From the NCBI GenBank assembly GCA_021186555.1, contig JAJKFL010000042.1:23931521-23995520 (forward strand): a DNA stretch of 64,000 bases, given 5' to 3'. The stretch's first letter is position 1, and the number at the start of each line of letters is the position of its first letter. The position numbers and the translations under genes are program-made. Positions 11,000-21,908 of the stretch are shown piece by piece. Source of the stretch: Reticulitermes speratus. Its lineage: Eukaryota; Arthropoda; Insecta; Blattodea; Rhinotermitidae. Under the pieces are notes generated by a model, which made no database searches, was not told the origin of the DNA, and saw nothing but the letters and a program-made list of their open reading frames with translations.

Positions 11000-11465
11000 T
11001 GCAACTACTTTTATTAAACGTCTCTGACTTAGTAAAGTACAGCTTTCGTTCCGCCGATTTTCACACAACACTCAGTCGCTTAATAGAATTTTATGGACAT
11101 CTTCCACACCACATTTTATCCAAATCGACAAAGAATGTAGAAAATATGGGCAAAATTTCATTAACGCGCTTAATTAAATATTGCATTTCACTGCATAGAT
11201 TTTCACGAAAATCAAGAGTGCTCAATGGAATTAAGTAAAACTCTGTATCAAATTTTTTCTCAGTCAATAAATGCGGAAATTACGGGTAGAAAATCATTTA
11301 CGCTCTTAAGTAAAGTAAGACTGTCACTGAGTTGCGCGAGTTCAACTGTATTTAACGACGCTTATAGCAAATTTCATGAAAATTCTACGCCCTGTTTAGT
11401 CACTGATATTAGATCATAGATGGACAGACAGACGGAGGAAGGTACGGACATGATCTCCACATAAG
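11000..11465 (+). repeat. Dispersed repeat F, copy 1
   Basis: It shares many blocks with 49000-49560 in the same orientation: AATGTAGAAAATA, CAATTTCATTAAC-like, CATTGCACAGA-like, GCTCAA, GAAAATTCTACG-like, GTTTAGTC and a 3' tail of GGACAGACAGACGG followed by GGACATGATCTCCACATAAGG. The tail of repeated GACA/GACG units is typical of non-LTR element 3' ends, which is inference. No reverse-transcriptase motif is seen. Conserved coding is unlikely. Confidence 0.75.
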
Positions 11466-12120
11466 GTTTTCTTTTGTACAGAATGCCTATATTGCAACGA
11501 CAATGTACGAGAATGTACGTACACATTCACTCTGATGTGTACGTGTGTTCACACTTGTTTCACTTCCTTTCTTCAGCTCTTTTCTTATAAAAATACATCA
11601 ACAGATGAGAAAAAATCCATGACAGATCTCATTCACATTCGATGGATAGAAAATTCTCGGCCAAGCCAGTGTTCACAAAGTAGTCCTTTTCAGTTTCAGT
11701 TCATAGAATGCAAGTGTAGGTTTTGCAAAATTAACTGTAATGATTAGAATCACACAGCGGTCATTGCATCCGGAAATGTTATAGAAATTTCACGATTTAC
11801 ATTCAGTAGTAGATTATCAACTTAAGGTTCTGACGCCTTCTTAGAAAAATGAGATTTAAGGCAACATATAGACGTCAGTATTTGAAATGGAAAATGTTTG
11901 CCCGATGTTTAATTTGTACTAAATGTGTACAGTTTTTTCATATTGCACAAATATTCATCAGTTGTATAAATTAGCACAGCGACGAGGATGGTTTAAAATG
12001 TATTCAAGATTTCATTACGGCCTTCAAATGGGGCAGACTGTTGACACCGATTTCTGCTACACTGCGGATACAAGCCTTGATGTCACGGTAGGACAAATTC
12101 TTAAATGCCAACGGTGACTA
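11466..12120. other. No recognisable feature
   Basis: AT-rich; the only open frames are about 65-70 codons long and show no family resemblance. Confidence 0.45.
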
Positions 12121-12128
12121 CGTGGAGG

Positions 12129-13131
12129 TAGGGCTCACAATACCGGCCAAAATCTTAATACCGGTATTTCGGTATTTTTAATTTATGAAACCGGGATACC
12201 GGTATTAATACTGGTATTCCAAAAATATGCTTCTCAATAAATTTTGAAGTCACCACACGTGTCAAATAATTTGAACAGTCGTGAAACTACTCTGCTGCTA
12301 GGACTTCACGGACAGACAGATGCATCAACACTCCGTACCAACACGCAGTTTCTAGGCGTCAGCTTGGAGAATTAACTGTAACGTACACTTGCAGGAAAGG
12401 CAGTCGGTAACTGCTCCTGTTAAATATTCATTATATTGGTATCATAGAAATTTATTTGGAATATCTCCAATTATTGCGTAAAAATTGCACTAAAGAGTAT
12501 AATTGCACCATAATGTTTATCGATTTTCGTTCTCGAAATCACCGCACGTGTCACACAATTTGAATCACTCGTCAAACTCATCTGCTTCTACGACTTCATG
12601 GACACACTCATCAACACTCGTAGCACTGAGTGCCGGTCTGCGCATCAAGTGGCTACTGCGCTACAATTCCAGGAAAGTTAGTTGGTTGGATGTTGCGTCT
12701 TATCTTGGTGATAAGTATGTCATGACTCGCCGTCACACGTCGTTCTTATAAAACTACCCCGCTAACGGAAAAGTATTTTCAGATTTTTTATAATACAACA
12801 AACTCTGAAATTATTCATTAACAAGCAATATTTACTTTTTCTTTTGTGAGCAACAAAGTGTCCAGTACACCAGATCTCAGTTTCATGACGTTGTCAGGTT
12901 TCCGTTACATTTGTATTGTGTATAACAATCCCTCAGTTGCAAATTAAGTAATATTAATCATTTATTGTTGTCGATTTTATAATCTTTATGTGAACAAATC
13001 ATAAACGATTATTTTTTAAATTAGTACCGAAAACCGGTATTTTTTTTATCAATACCGGTATTTCAATACCGGAACAAAATGACTGGGATCCCGGTATTCG
13101 GGATCCTGGGATCACGGTATTGTAAGCCCTG
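12129..13131. mobile_element. Non-autonomous hAT element with 8-bp target-site duplication
   Basis: The left end is TAGGGCTCACAATACCGG and the right end, as reverse complement, is CAGGGCTTACAATACCG, giving terminal inverted repeats of about 17 bases. They are flanked by CGTGGAGG (12121-12128) and CGTGAAGG (13132-13139), an 8-base duplication with one change. An 8-base duplication and a TIR starting CAGGG are hallmarks of the hAT superfamily. Both ends carry clusters of the palindromic subterminal motif ATACCGGTAT. The 1003-base interior contains a direct internal duplication but no transposase-like frame, so movement would need enzyme supplied in trans. Confidence 0.88.
12247..12690 (+). repeat. 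Internal direct duplication in the hAT element
   Basis: Bases about 12247-12400 and 12535-12690 share CACGTGTCA, AATTTGAA, TCGT(G/C)AAACT, ACTTCA(C/T)GGACA, CATCAACACTC and AGGAAAG blocks in the same order, about 290 bases apart. They are well diverged, so the duplication predates much of the decay. Confidence 0.7.
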
Positions 13132-13139
13132 CGTGAAGG

Positions 13140-14600
13140 TCTTGATGTTTACCATCTGCTACACATTTGTCATATATATATATATGTCGAAGTCTGAATG
13201 AAGTTCTCGGCATCACAGTGTTTCTTACCTTATCTTTTAAAACTCCTTCCTACTCCTACTTACACAAAACGTAAAGAATCTTGAGAATTAAAAAACGGAT
13301 ATTATTCGTGAGATGTAAATACGACAGCTAATTCCTTTTAGTTCATTTATCATTCAGTAAATAACTTGGTGGAGCATAACACTTCTTGAAAAACGAACAG
13401 TCGTTCACCTACAGCCAAGACATACCCAGTCTGTCACGGAATTAAGACACCGGACAGATACGACATCACAAAACTGCTCGGAGCAGTTACTTCAATCAGG
13501 TTTTGCAGTCTGTAAAGGGACATACATAAATAAACAATGTGGTTATGTGCGATGTGACACCGCGTAGTTTGGTAGAAACTTTTGCAGAATTTTCTTGTTC
13601 ACTGCTATCGAATCTCCTAAGGTTCGTAGCGATCGGCTCGCAGACTCTTTATGAACTGGATATTGCGTAGAAAAGAATAAAGCTGGGTGCTCATGAAGTG
13701 TGAATCAACGTTGCTACAGATAGAAAAATAAGTTTCCTTTATGGAGTAAATTCCCTGGTATTCATTTTTAAATCCCCAAAATACAAACAAAAACCCTCAT
13801 TCACAACTCGTCCTCGAGTGGCTACATACTATTAATTTCCAGACTGTCTAGGGAGCTTAATGGTCAGCCAGTCGATTAATCAACGCATCAGTCCCTGTGT
13901 GGGTCGGTCAACAAAGAGCACTTAATAAGTCTGTCGATTATTTTTGAGTTTGCGAATTACTTAATGCAGATGAAGCTCGCTATGTGTATATGTGTGTATA
14001 TATATACATACATATATAGGGTATCTCAGGAGGGATCTGCTTTGCTTCGAGAGATCGATAGACATTAATTTAAATCGATATAACTAAATAAACATATACA
14101 CGACTTCGAATGGTTATGGAGATGACGCAAGAAAAATGTGGTCTTGTAGTTCCACGTACCACACCTGTTTAACATTATGTGTTATCTGCACTCTGCGTAG
14201 TTCTGTACTTGAACCGACAGCCCAGCCCAGCCATACGAAGACGAGTGTGGTATGTAAAGTATTTGTAACATTAAGGACGATATTTATTAAACTAGTACAA
14301 GTTTTCTTGTTTAAGTAATGTTCTATGTCACTCAGATGTTAATTAGATGTTAAGCAGAGGTGTCAACATTACAAGAACTAAAATTCCGTAACTGTTCAAC
14401 TTCGGATATAGGTACGTTTGGTTATATCAATGTAATTTAACCTAACGAACGTTCTCCCGAAGTATCTGTATCAGTATGTAGATGTATTAATTACTGGTAC
14501 AAGGAATTAATTAATAACAATTGGCATGTAATTGAAGGCTTCCGCCGTGGTCGTAATGTTGCTTAAAAGTTTTTGGGAGCCCGGCGTCAATTTTTGGTGT
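13140..14600. other. Unannotated stretch
   Basis: Only short TA/TG microsatellites (13170-13186, 13984-14018) and short open frames are seen. Confidence 0.45.
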
Positions 14601-14605
14601 ATAAC

Positions 14606-14645
14606 CAACGTTTCGGGAACACTTGTTTGTCCAATCTTCAGAGTG
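14606..14645 (-). repeat. Hammerhead-like hairpin site
   Basis: On the minus strand it is CTGAAGA, then TT, then GGACA-AACAAG-TGTTCC pairing with a one-base bulge, then CGAAAC and GTTGG. It is one of a dozen sites in the window with CTGANGA and GAAAC around a hairpin. No inverted partner is close by, although the palindrome at 14913 is only 270 bases away. Confidence 0.55.
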
Positions 14646-14912
14646 TTAAGCAACAACAATTGGCATTTTTACGTCGAAACAGGCATCTACAGTAATATAG
14701 CTTTACGGGTTGGCCAACACTCATGTACATCGATGATTCTTTTAAGTTCGGTGACAATTACGTCTTTCTTGAAACAAACTCTGCACGCAAAACAAAGATA
14801 ATGTTTAATAAATGGTCCGTCTACGTCCATGAAGCAACACGTCGTCACAACTCCGCAGCCTCGACACTCCTCGTCACGAAGACATCAAACTGCTACAGGT
14901 AACCTTAAGGTA

Positions 14913-15092
14913 CAATATAGTCTTCTCGGGCGCACAGCCGCGTCAACTCGTTTGAATACAACGTTTCGGGGACTAGCTCCGCCCCCATCCTTAGGCAAAA
15001 TTAGTTTTGCCTGAGGATGGGGACGGAGCTAGTCCCCGAAACGTTGTAGTCAAACCAGTTGACGCGGCTGTGCGCCCGAGAAGACTATATTG
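14913..15092. repeat. 180-bp near-perfect palindrome with two hammerhead-like cores
   Basis: Arms 14913-15000 and 15005-15092 (88 bases each) are reverse complements with only four mismatches and no gap, around a TTAG loop. On the plus strand the right arm has CTGAGGA (15011-15017), T, GGGGAC, a seven-base loop, GTCCCC and then GAAAC. The left arm has the reverse complement. The low divergence of the arms points to a recent origin or to gene conversion between the arms. Confidence 0.93.
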
Positions 15093-15317
15093 AATCATGT
15101 CGCCGCGAAAGTTTTAAAACTTATATCCTTAAGGTATCTGCATCTTATACTGTATCAGAACTTTAATGTGCCTCTACAGACATGTAACCTTACATGAGAG
15201 TTGCAGTTTTAAAAATGAAGATTTAGAAAGAATTATCTGGGCTACACTTTGTGGACGGCACATGCTGATGTATCCAAGCATATAACATTCTAAATGAAAC
15301 CCTTATCCCAATCACCC

Positions 15318-15333
15318 CCGCCGCCCCCCCCCC
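15318..15333 (+). repeat. Poly-C rich tract
   Basis: A run of C with one G near its start, followed by A-rich sequence. It makes the open frame at 15294-15584 look proline-rich. That frame has no recognisable domain. Confidence 0.8.
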
Positions 15334-15637
15334 CCCAAACAAAAAGACGACCTCCAAGGATAAAAGATTCTCACTCTAATACCCACACAATACGAAGGTC
15401 GCGAAATACACCTGCTCATCTCCCAACCGTGGACCTTGAAAAAAGACCGTGCACAAGCTCACAACTCACATCTGTCCACCTGCCGTTCTTGGAAATAATG
15501 CCCATTAACTCGTTACTAGCCGTGTTATTCTCCCCCTCCCATAGCTCTGATTGGCCAGATTTCCTCCAACTTTCCAATAACTGACACATTTCCTTCTTCC
15601 CAACCACTTCAGCATCCAAGTGAACCAGATTCAGTCA

Positions 15638-15675
15638 CCCTGAAGAAGACGGCAGTACGTTCCTCCGAAACGTCG
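15638..15675 (+). repeat. Hammerhead-like site (weak stem)
   Basis: CTGAAGA at 15640-15646 and GAAAC at 15667-15671, followed by GTCGC. The intervening 20 bases pair poorly. It fits the family by its conserved flanks only. Confidence 0.4.
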
Positions 15676-17480
15676 CAACATACATCTACTACACGGCGTA
15701 TAAATCCAAAAGAAGACCACTCACTTATCAACAGGTGCCATGTAAGCCTGGTATCTTATATTCTAAACGAAACATTATCATGAAAATCTATGTACTGAAC
15801 ACGTCAAAGTAAAAGTATTTGGAACCAATAACCTAAATATTTATGTAAGGCAATACTGTGAAAATTTAAGGGAATAATACATAAATATGCTTTGCAGAAT
15901 ACATGCAAATACTTATGATTTATTTCCGTTATCAAAGTAGTAAAAGTTTCAAACAGGGATATAGATAATCAAAATGCAGTGCGGAGATTTGCAAACCGCA
16001 AAAATGTTTTTGCTATGTGGGGTTGACCATAAATTTCTCCAAGTTTTCCTCGGTCACGTACAGAAAGGTAACACACCCGGGACCGTGACACGAAGTTAAA
16101 TGGACCACAAAACTTTCTGAACGTTTTAACTCTTCTTGTGTTGTCCACTGTGAAAAACTGTTCAGCAGGAAGCTTGTTGACTCTAAGAGCACACGGTTCG
16201 TATTTTATAACTGTGATCTCCCTTATTACATTTCTTTCTTCCTCCTTGAGATTCCTGTTCTATCATAGTGTTTTCTGCCTTTGGATTTTAGGCAGACGAA
16301 GCAGAAGCCTGCAGGCATCATCACTGAATGTAGTATCACCTTCTGTGGCGTGGAATTAATTTACTAAGCAAAGTGGAAACGACGAAGCCAGTGTATCTCT
16401 GTCAGTTTTATGTTTTACACTGCACAAAGCTTAATTAGCTTCAAACGCTTGAGGGTCAGCATGACTGCTTGAGCTGATTAGGATGTTCAAGTTACCAAGG
16501 CATGTAACGTTTTCTAATTACTTACGGAGACTGAGCGTTCGCAGGTTTTGTAAATTCCTCTCTAACATTCAGTCTGCAATGAAGCCATTTATTTATTTAT
16601 ACAAATCAAGCCATCTAATACAAACAGCTTAAGAAACAGTCAGAGCAGTGTACTGTGTGTCTTTAAAAGAAAGAGTGAGTTTTTAAGGGCCAGTCCTTGC
16701 TTGACCGTAGTGCGAATTATATTTCAATGATAGAAAACGTAAAGCTGCACTTTAATTAAAACTTTGTTCAATTCATTTAATTGGTGCAGACGCGTTTCGG
16801 TTCAATCATCATCATCAGCACGTACAGTCGGCTACTGGTAACATGTCTGGGGGATAATGTACGAACTGATCATGTGTCTTTTCAACCAAACAACGCTAAA
16901 GGCAACGAAATGTGTTAATTTAAAAGTGATTTTAGAGTGACGAAGGAACTTCAGCATTTTAATAAACAAATGCGTTCTAATCAAGTGAATGCGAGAACTG
17001 GTTGAAATTTGCTCACGGTATTTACCGTCGCTCTTTATGAAGTACATAAACGTTAAATATGATTATCATGAATGATATGGAGGGAGGCGATTGCGTCTTG
17101 TGTCAAAGCACTATAATCTCATTAGCCTGGGGAAGTTGGTTACTAAAAAGTACCAGCCTGAAACTTCTCACTGCTGACAGCCGGTAACCAAAGGCAGATT
17201 CGAAAGGAATACTTTCGGAACAAATACTACCAAAGAATACAGATCGTGAATTTTTATTTTCTCAAAACGGTAGTTTTTAATTTATGTAGATATTTAAAAA
17301 TTAAACAACAATATCTGGCTAAAGAAGTTACGGGAAGAACGCCTATATTGCACCTCTAAGAATATATACGTTGAAAGAAATAAATTACAGGAATAATTGT
17401 CTCTCAAATTGCTTTATTAGGAACTGAACCACATACTTATTATTCTATTGCAAATGAAAGCATATTTTAAAAACGATCCC
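15676..17480. other. Unannotated stretch
   Basis: AT-rich with no supportable gene. One weak site of the CTGATGA...GAAAC family lies on the minus strand at 16792-16820, where the ATCATC run is read as TGATGATGAT. Confidence 0.45.
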
Positions 17481-17494
17481 TAGAAGTCAGTAAA

Positions 17495-17788
17495 AGCAAT
17501 CCCATTACAGGCCTGGACAGGCCCAGAGGGTTCCAGGAGGTTGAGGCTCCCAGATTCCTAGACAGTCGGCACATGAAGGTGGTAAGGTTATCAGCCCTAC
17601 GCACCGGCCGTCTTTACTCCCCAGGAAATACTCCTGGTACTCATTTCTGTTAGAGGCTGAGTCGACCCCAGAGCCATAGTGCGACCGAAACGATTATGTC
17701 AAGGAAAAATTCCAATGACACCATCGGGAATCGAACCCGCGACCTTCCGGCTTGTAGCGCAGTACCTCAACCAACTGCGCCACCGCGG
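17495..17788 (-). mobile_element. SINE family C, copy 1 (inserted copy)
   Basis: On the minus strand: GGTGGCGCAGTTGGTTGAGG head, box-B-like GCGGGTTCGATTCCCG, body with CATAATCGTTTCGGTCGCAC, ATGAGTACCAGGAG and GGCCGGTGCGTAGGGCTGA, 3' end AATGGGATTGCTTT. It is flanked by TAGAAGTCAGTAAA at 17481-17494 and again at 17789-17802, a perfect 14-base target-site duplication. It therefore inserted at the 3' end of a second SINE C copy lying immediately to the right. Confidence 0.93.
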
Positions 17789-17802
17789 TAGAAGTCAGTA
17801 AA

Positions 17803-18058
17803 GCAATCCCATTACAGGCCTGGACAGACCCTTAGGGTTCCAGTAGGTTGAGGCTCCCAGATTTCTAGACAATCGGCACATGAAGGTGGTAAGGCTGTCA
17901 GCCCTACGCACCGGCCGCCTTAACCCCCAGGAAATATTCCTGGTACTCATTTCTGTTAGAGGCTGAGTCGACCCCAGGGCCATAGTGCGACCGAAACGAT
18001 TATGTCAAGGAAAAATTCCAGTGACACCATCGGAAATCGAACCCGCGACGTTCCGGTA
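17803..18058 (-). mobile_element. SINE family C, copy 2 (head-truncated)
   Basis: Same body and 3' end as copy 1, in the same orientation. It stops at GCGACGTTCCGG, so box A of the tRNA-like head is missing. Such 5' truncation is usual for reverse-transcribed elements. Copy 1 sits at its 3' end, giving a tail-to-head dimer. Confidence 0.92.
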
Positions 18059-18724
18059 GCGGTCCAATTTATACATATACACTCCTAAATTGGACCACAG
18101 TAAAAAAGCAGTATTTCACACCGCACAAACTACGTATACAAATAGGCCACATTCATTCTTCACAATGGTAATTTTACCTTTCGGCCCCAAATTTGCAGAG
18201 TACTGGTGGACTCACCCCTAGCAGCCCGTGCACTGGACGATGTCACGCATTTCTTCCAGTTAGAACAATTCGCAAAACCAACTCAGCCTACGTTCTTTAA
18301 AGTTCCCTGTTTTACTCGTTATGGCCCATACTTTCTGAAGTTTTAGTAAAGGAGAAAGAACATGTTTATCTGCATTACATATCCGATCAGCGTCCTAATT
18401 ATTTTCGCCTATATATTTCCCCAGGAAAGAGAAAATTTCTCTTTCTTTGCAGAACGTTATATCTCTGGTCACAGAGCTTGCTTCAGGTTGACGAAGTGAT
18501 ATTTCAGGGTGACGGGCTGTAACTCCGTAATATTACAACTTCTCGCCGGGCTTTCTCTGTTCGTGGCTAAAAATGCGCGTCAAATATTTCGCCTCTGCTA
18601 TTTTATATGCTAAGCACCGGAGATCCTTTTACTTCAACCCAAAAAGTATTTCTTCTAACTGTATCACAAGATTTGCCAAATGACTTTAAAGGTTTTTTTA
18701 TAATACTCATTCCGTGCTTTGACA
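18059..18724. other. No recognisable feature
   Basis: No open frame or repeat that can be named. Confidence 0.45.
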
Positions 18725-18964
18725 AATAATTAATATTTTTCAAAACCAACACGTTTCAATCCTTACAGGATCATCATCAGGGAGTATATAGTTCAATTAT
18801 TTGTGTATACAACAACAACTAAAATTTCTGTGAACAGTTGTATCTTCACAACAATTTAAGATGTTTTTTACACACAAATACTTGACGTACCTCGTATATA
18901 CTCCCGATTATGATCGTGTAAGGATCGATACATGTTGGAGTTTGTTATTTTAATGTAAATAATA
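18725..18964. mobile_element. Foldback element with hammerhead-like hairpins, no. 2
   Basis: Inverted arms at about 18725-18812 and 18867-18964 flank a 54-base spacer. The left arm, read on the minus strand, has CTGATGA, TG, ATCCT-GTA-AGGAT, T, then GAAACGTG. The right arm at about 18905-18934 is a mutated version (CGATTATGATC, GTGTAAGGATC, GATAC). The arms also share GGAGTATATA and TTGTGT(A/G)TA. It has the same architecture as 4513-4825. Confidence 0.75.
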
Positions 18965-19906
18965 GTAAAATATATTGAGCATTTAATTGGTTGTTGAAAA
19001 ATATTAATCACTTTAAACTCCTTTTTGGAAGTCAGCAGGTCTTCCGAACAATTGTTTATGTCCTACACCATTTACGTTGGTCCCGTCAATTTGCCTCTTT
19101 ACGGTTGCTTTCGAGTTACTATATAAGTTCGTGTTGCAGGGTTGAGTCCCATTTTAGCATTCCGATACACGGCAACTGCTCTCTCCATTGTTTTTCTCCC
19201 CTGTTTCGTATTTGGCCCGATTCTACCCCCTAGGTAGCACAGAAAGTGAGAATCATGAAAAGTATACTTAAATTTGACTTATTATTCACGTACTGATTTC
19301 AGATAATATATATTCACTTGTCAGTTATTACTCGTATAGCTTCGAAAACTTATACCGAAGGTTTTCTTCTCATCTTAATAAAATGGACCACACAAAGTAG
19401 GTGTTCTAACGTAGGAAACTTCTGCCGCTCCAATTTAGAGTAACCCGGCATTTTATTTTCGCCAAAGACATTCACAGACTGCGTAACGCCCTAATTGTAG
19501 ATGGAAATTATCTCGGTTTAACAGAACTCCGTTCATAAAAGCAGATGCAGAAGTGAAAAATAAGATGAATCACGTATAAGACTTATGAAAGAACGCCAAA
19601 ACAAGCAATGCTGCTAATCTTTCTCCATTACTCAGACCAACTAAAAGCTTCGACTTATGCCAATAGAGTGACGGCCTCTGCTCTGTTAACTTTTACACTG
19701 CACAGTGGACAGTTTCTTCCAACCACGAACACAAAAAGACGTGGAGGGGGAGGATATCGGTTGCTACATGCGTCACACCACACCACACCACACCAGCTGC
19801 TACGCTCGGCGTGCATACCAAACGGTGTCGATTAGTTTATGCTACCAATATCAACATGTAATGACAGAATGTCATTGGATAGCTTTTCGTCTGATACTGC
19901 GTAATC
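18965..19906. other. Unannotated stretch
   Basis: Short open frames only; a CACAC-rich patch at 19775-19795. Confidence 0.4.
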
Positions 19907-20445
19907 GAACAAGAGAGGCAATGTACGTATAAACGTAACAACGAGGCGCGTTCGCCTAACCACTGTTGCCGTGGAAAGGCAATATGTATTACATATTTTG
20001 AATGTGTCTGTATCCTTAGTTCTCCAGCAGGCAATGCGCATGCGCCATATTATATGGTCATCTGTGGCCTGTCCGGCTGTACCACATTTTCCACATTATC
20101 TCATAAACGGCAATATTTTAGGAAAAAAGTTAATGAATATAAAATGTGTGTTTTAATTTTCTCTACAAATTTTGTCTGAAACATTTATCACTCTAAGAAG
20201 AATTCAGCGAAATATTATCATAAATGTACATAGGTATTCATGTAAATTACCAGTTATTCTTGTCAGGTTTTAATAAAACTTTAATTCTCTCTACAGATTT
20301 TCGAAAAATATTCAAATACCAAATGTCATGAAGATCTGTCCAGTGGAAGGCGAGTTGTTCCACGCGGGCGGGCGGGCGGACGGACAGACAGATATGATGA
20401 AGCTAATGGTCGCTTTTCGTAATTTTGCAAAGGCGCCTAATATCG
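19907..20445 (+). repeat. Dispersed repeat G, copy 1
   Basis: It aligns along about 500 bases with 48067-48585 in the same orientation. Shared blocks are GAGGCGCGTTCGCCTAACCA, CTGTTGCCGT, GTCATCTGTGGCCT, ATTATCTCATAAACGGCA, TTTTCTCTACAAATT, GTCTGAAACATTT, AGGTTTTAATAAAACTT and GTCCAGTGG. This copy ends in GGGCGG units then GGACGGACAGACAGA, a tail also seen in repeat F. No coding frame is conserved between the copies. It is probably the 3' part of a retroelement, which is inference. Confidence 0.85.
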
Positions 20446-20595
20446 ATATCCGAAAGATGATATTTGACTGATGACACTAAGGACGGCAAATACATAATAG
20501 CTACAACAAATAGTTCAATTAACAGGAAAAAAGAGATACTTTAACCTTATTATTACAGCATGGTATAAAACATGCGGAGCATGGGCAGCGCAGGG

Positions 20596-20662
20596 ACTAT
20601 CCTGACTATGCTACGGGCCGGACAATCAGGGGTTCGAATCTGAAACCGTTGATATGCCAACA
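20596..20662 (+). mobile_element. SINE family D/E tRNA-like head, fragment
   Basis: TGACTATGCTACGGGCCGGA followed by GGGGTTCGAATCTG matches the head seen at 43035, 54618 and 57438 (GACTATGCTATGGGTTGGAC and a TTCGA box-B-like motif). The body is not recognisable downstream. Confidence 0.5.
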
Positions 20663-21069
20663 CCGAAATCCGCCGCGACATTTCGCAAGATCTCGCCATT
20701 TTTAATTCGTCACACAGCCTCCAATTTCTGTTCAATTGTTATTACAACACGTTTTCGTCTAGCCGACATTGTTTGCAATCACCGTCACACGAAATGTTAA
20801 AACTTCACTGTAAGAAGCGCACACACGTCAATTTGCCACTCGTCCGCACCCGTAAAAAAAAGCATGTAAACCCGAGTTTCGGGTTAGTGAAGTTCGGATA
20901 ACCGAGTTTCTGCTGTAAATATAAGCAATCAAAAAGCAGTTTTAAAAATCACTGATATAAAGTACACTACTACAGACCTATCACCTTAGTATCTTAATTT
21001 CAAAGTCACTTAAGAAAACAGATAATTACAAAGAACATTAATACCTTAGCAATTCCTAAACCCAAATAT

Positions 21070-21088
21070 GGGGGGGGGGGGGGGGGGG
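21070..21088 (+). repeat. Poly-G run, 19 bases, at SINE C head
   Basis: Nineteen G directly before the SINE C head. The copy at 61284 also begins with a run of six G, so this run probably grew from the 5' end of the element. Confidence 0.9.
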
Positions 21089-21318
21089 TACGCGTTGACG
21101 CAGTTGGTTGAGGCACTGCGCTCCAAGCCGGAAGGTCGCGGGTTTCGGATGGTGTCATTGGAATTTTTCATTGACATAATCCTTCCGGCAGCACTATGGT
21201 CCTGGGGTCGACTCAGCCCCTAACAGAAATGAGTATCAGGAATATTTCCGGGGGGTAAAGGCGGCCGGTGCGTAGGGCTGACATACTTATCACCTTCATG
21301 TGCCGATTGTCTAGAAAT
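21089..21318 (+). mobile_element. SINE family C, copy 3 (3'-truncated)
   Basis: GACGCAGTTGGTTGAGGCAC head, GCGGGTTTCGGATGGTGTCA (a box-B-like motif with a deletion), body with ATGAGTATCAGGAATATTTC and GGCCGGTGCGTAGGGCTGA. It stops after GATTGTCTAGAAATTG, before the usual CTGGGAG...GGGATTGCTTTA end. Confidence 0.92.
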
Positions 21319-21867
21319 TGTTTTCTTTTAACCCAAGTATAATAAATGGAAAACAAAAGACTTGAACAAGCACAACAATAACAAAGAAACTGAATAACAA
21401 AGGGAAATATTTACGCCTCTTGCGGCTCAAGACAAACAATAAATGCTGTCTCGTAAGAACCGATGAATCACAACAATGTTTTACATGTGAGTTTTTAATT
21501 TACCTTCACTTCTAAATACGTCTATGCTTTAAATTGCAGTGAAAATGAAGCATACTGCCATTGAAATATGACATCTTTCAATCTGGTAAAAAGTTACCGG
21601 TGTTTTAGAGGAAAATATTGCTTGTATCTTCAGGCTATAAATGTGCGTAACCCGAAAATCCCCTTCCGTTGATTCACTATTATACATTGCAATCCTTGAG
21701 AGGATCTTTGAAATAACGAGTTCCTTCAGTATGAACCCCAGACTGCAATACAAAGTAGAGCAAAATTGCCTGTCACTGTTTACTGCTGTAGTCCTCTGGT
21801 CTTTTGGTAACAATAGGCAATAATTCACGTTTCTCCTTAACCAACACACAGTCAGACAAACCGTAGC
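21319..21867. other. No recognisable feature
   Basis: The open frame at 21529-21849 (minus) has no family resemblance; nothing else is seen. Confidence 0.4.
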
Positions 21868-21873
21868 TTATAT

Positions 21874-21907
<34 letters not shown>
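21868..21907. repeat. (TA)n microsatellite
   Basis: About 19 TA units with one phase break (ATAATA). It directly abuts a small TIR element at 21908. Confidence 0.95.

Positions 21908-21908
<1 letters not shown>

Noticed and set aside
15294..15584. Proline-rich 96-codon protein
   Set aside because: The proline run comes from a poly-C tract; the rest shows no domain.
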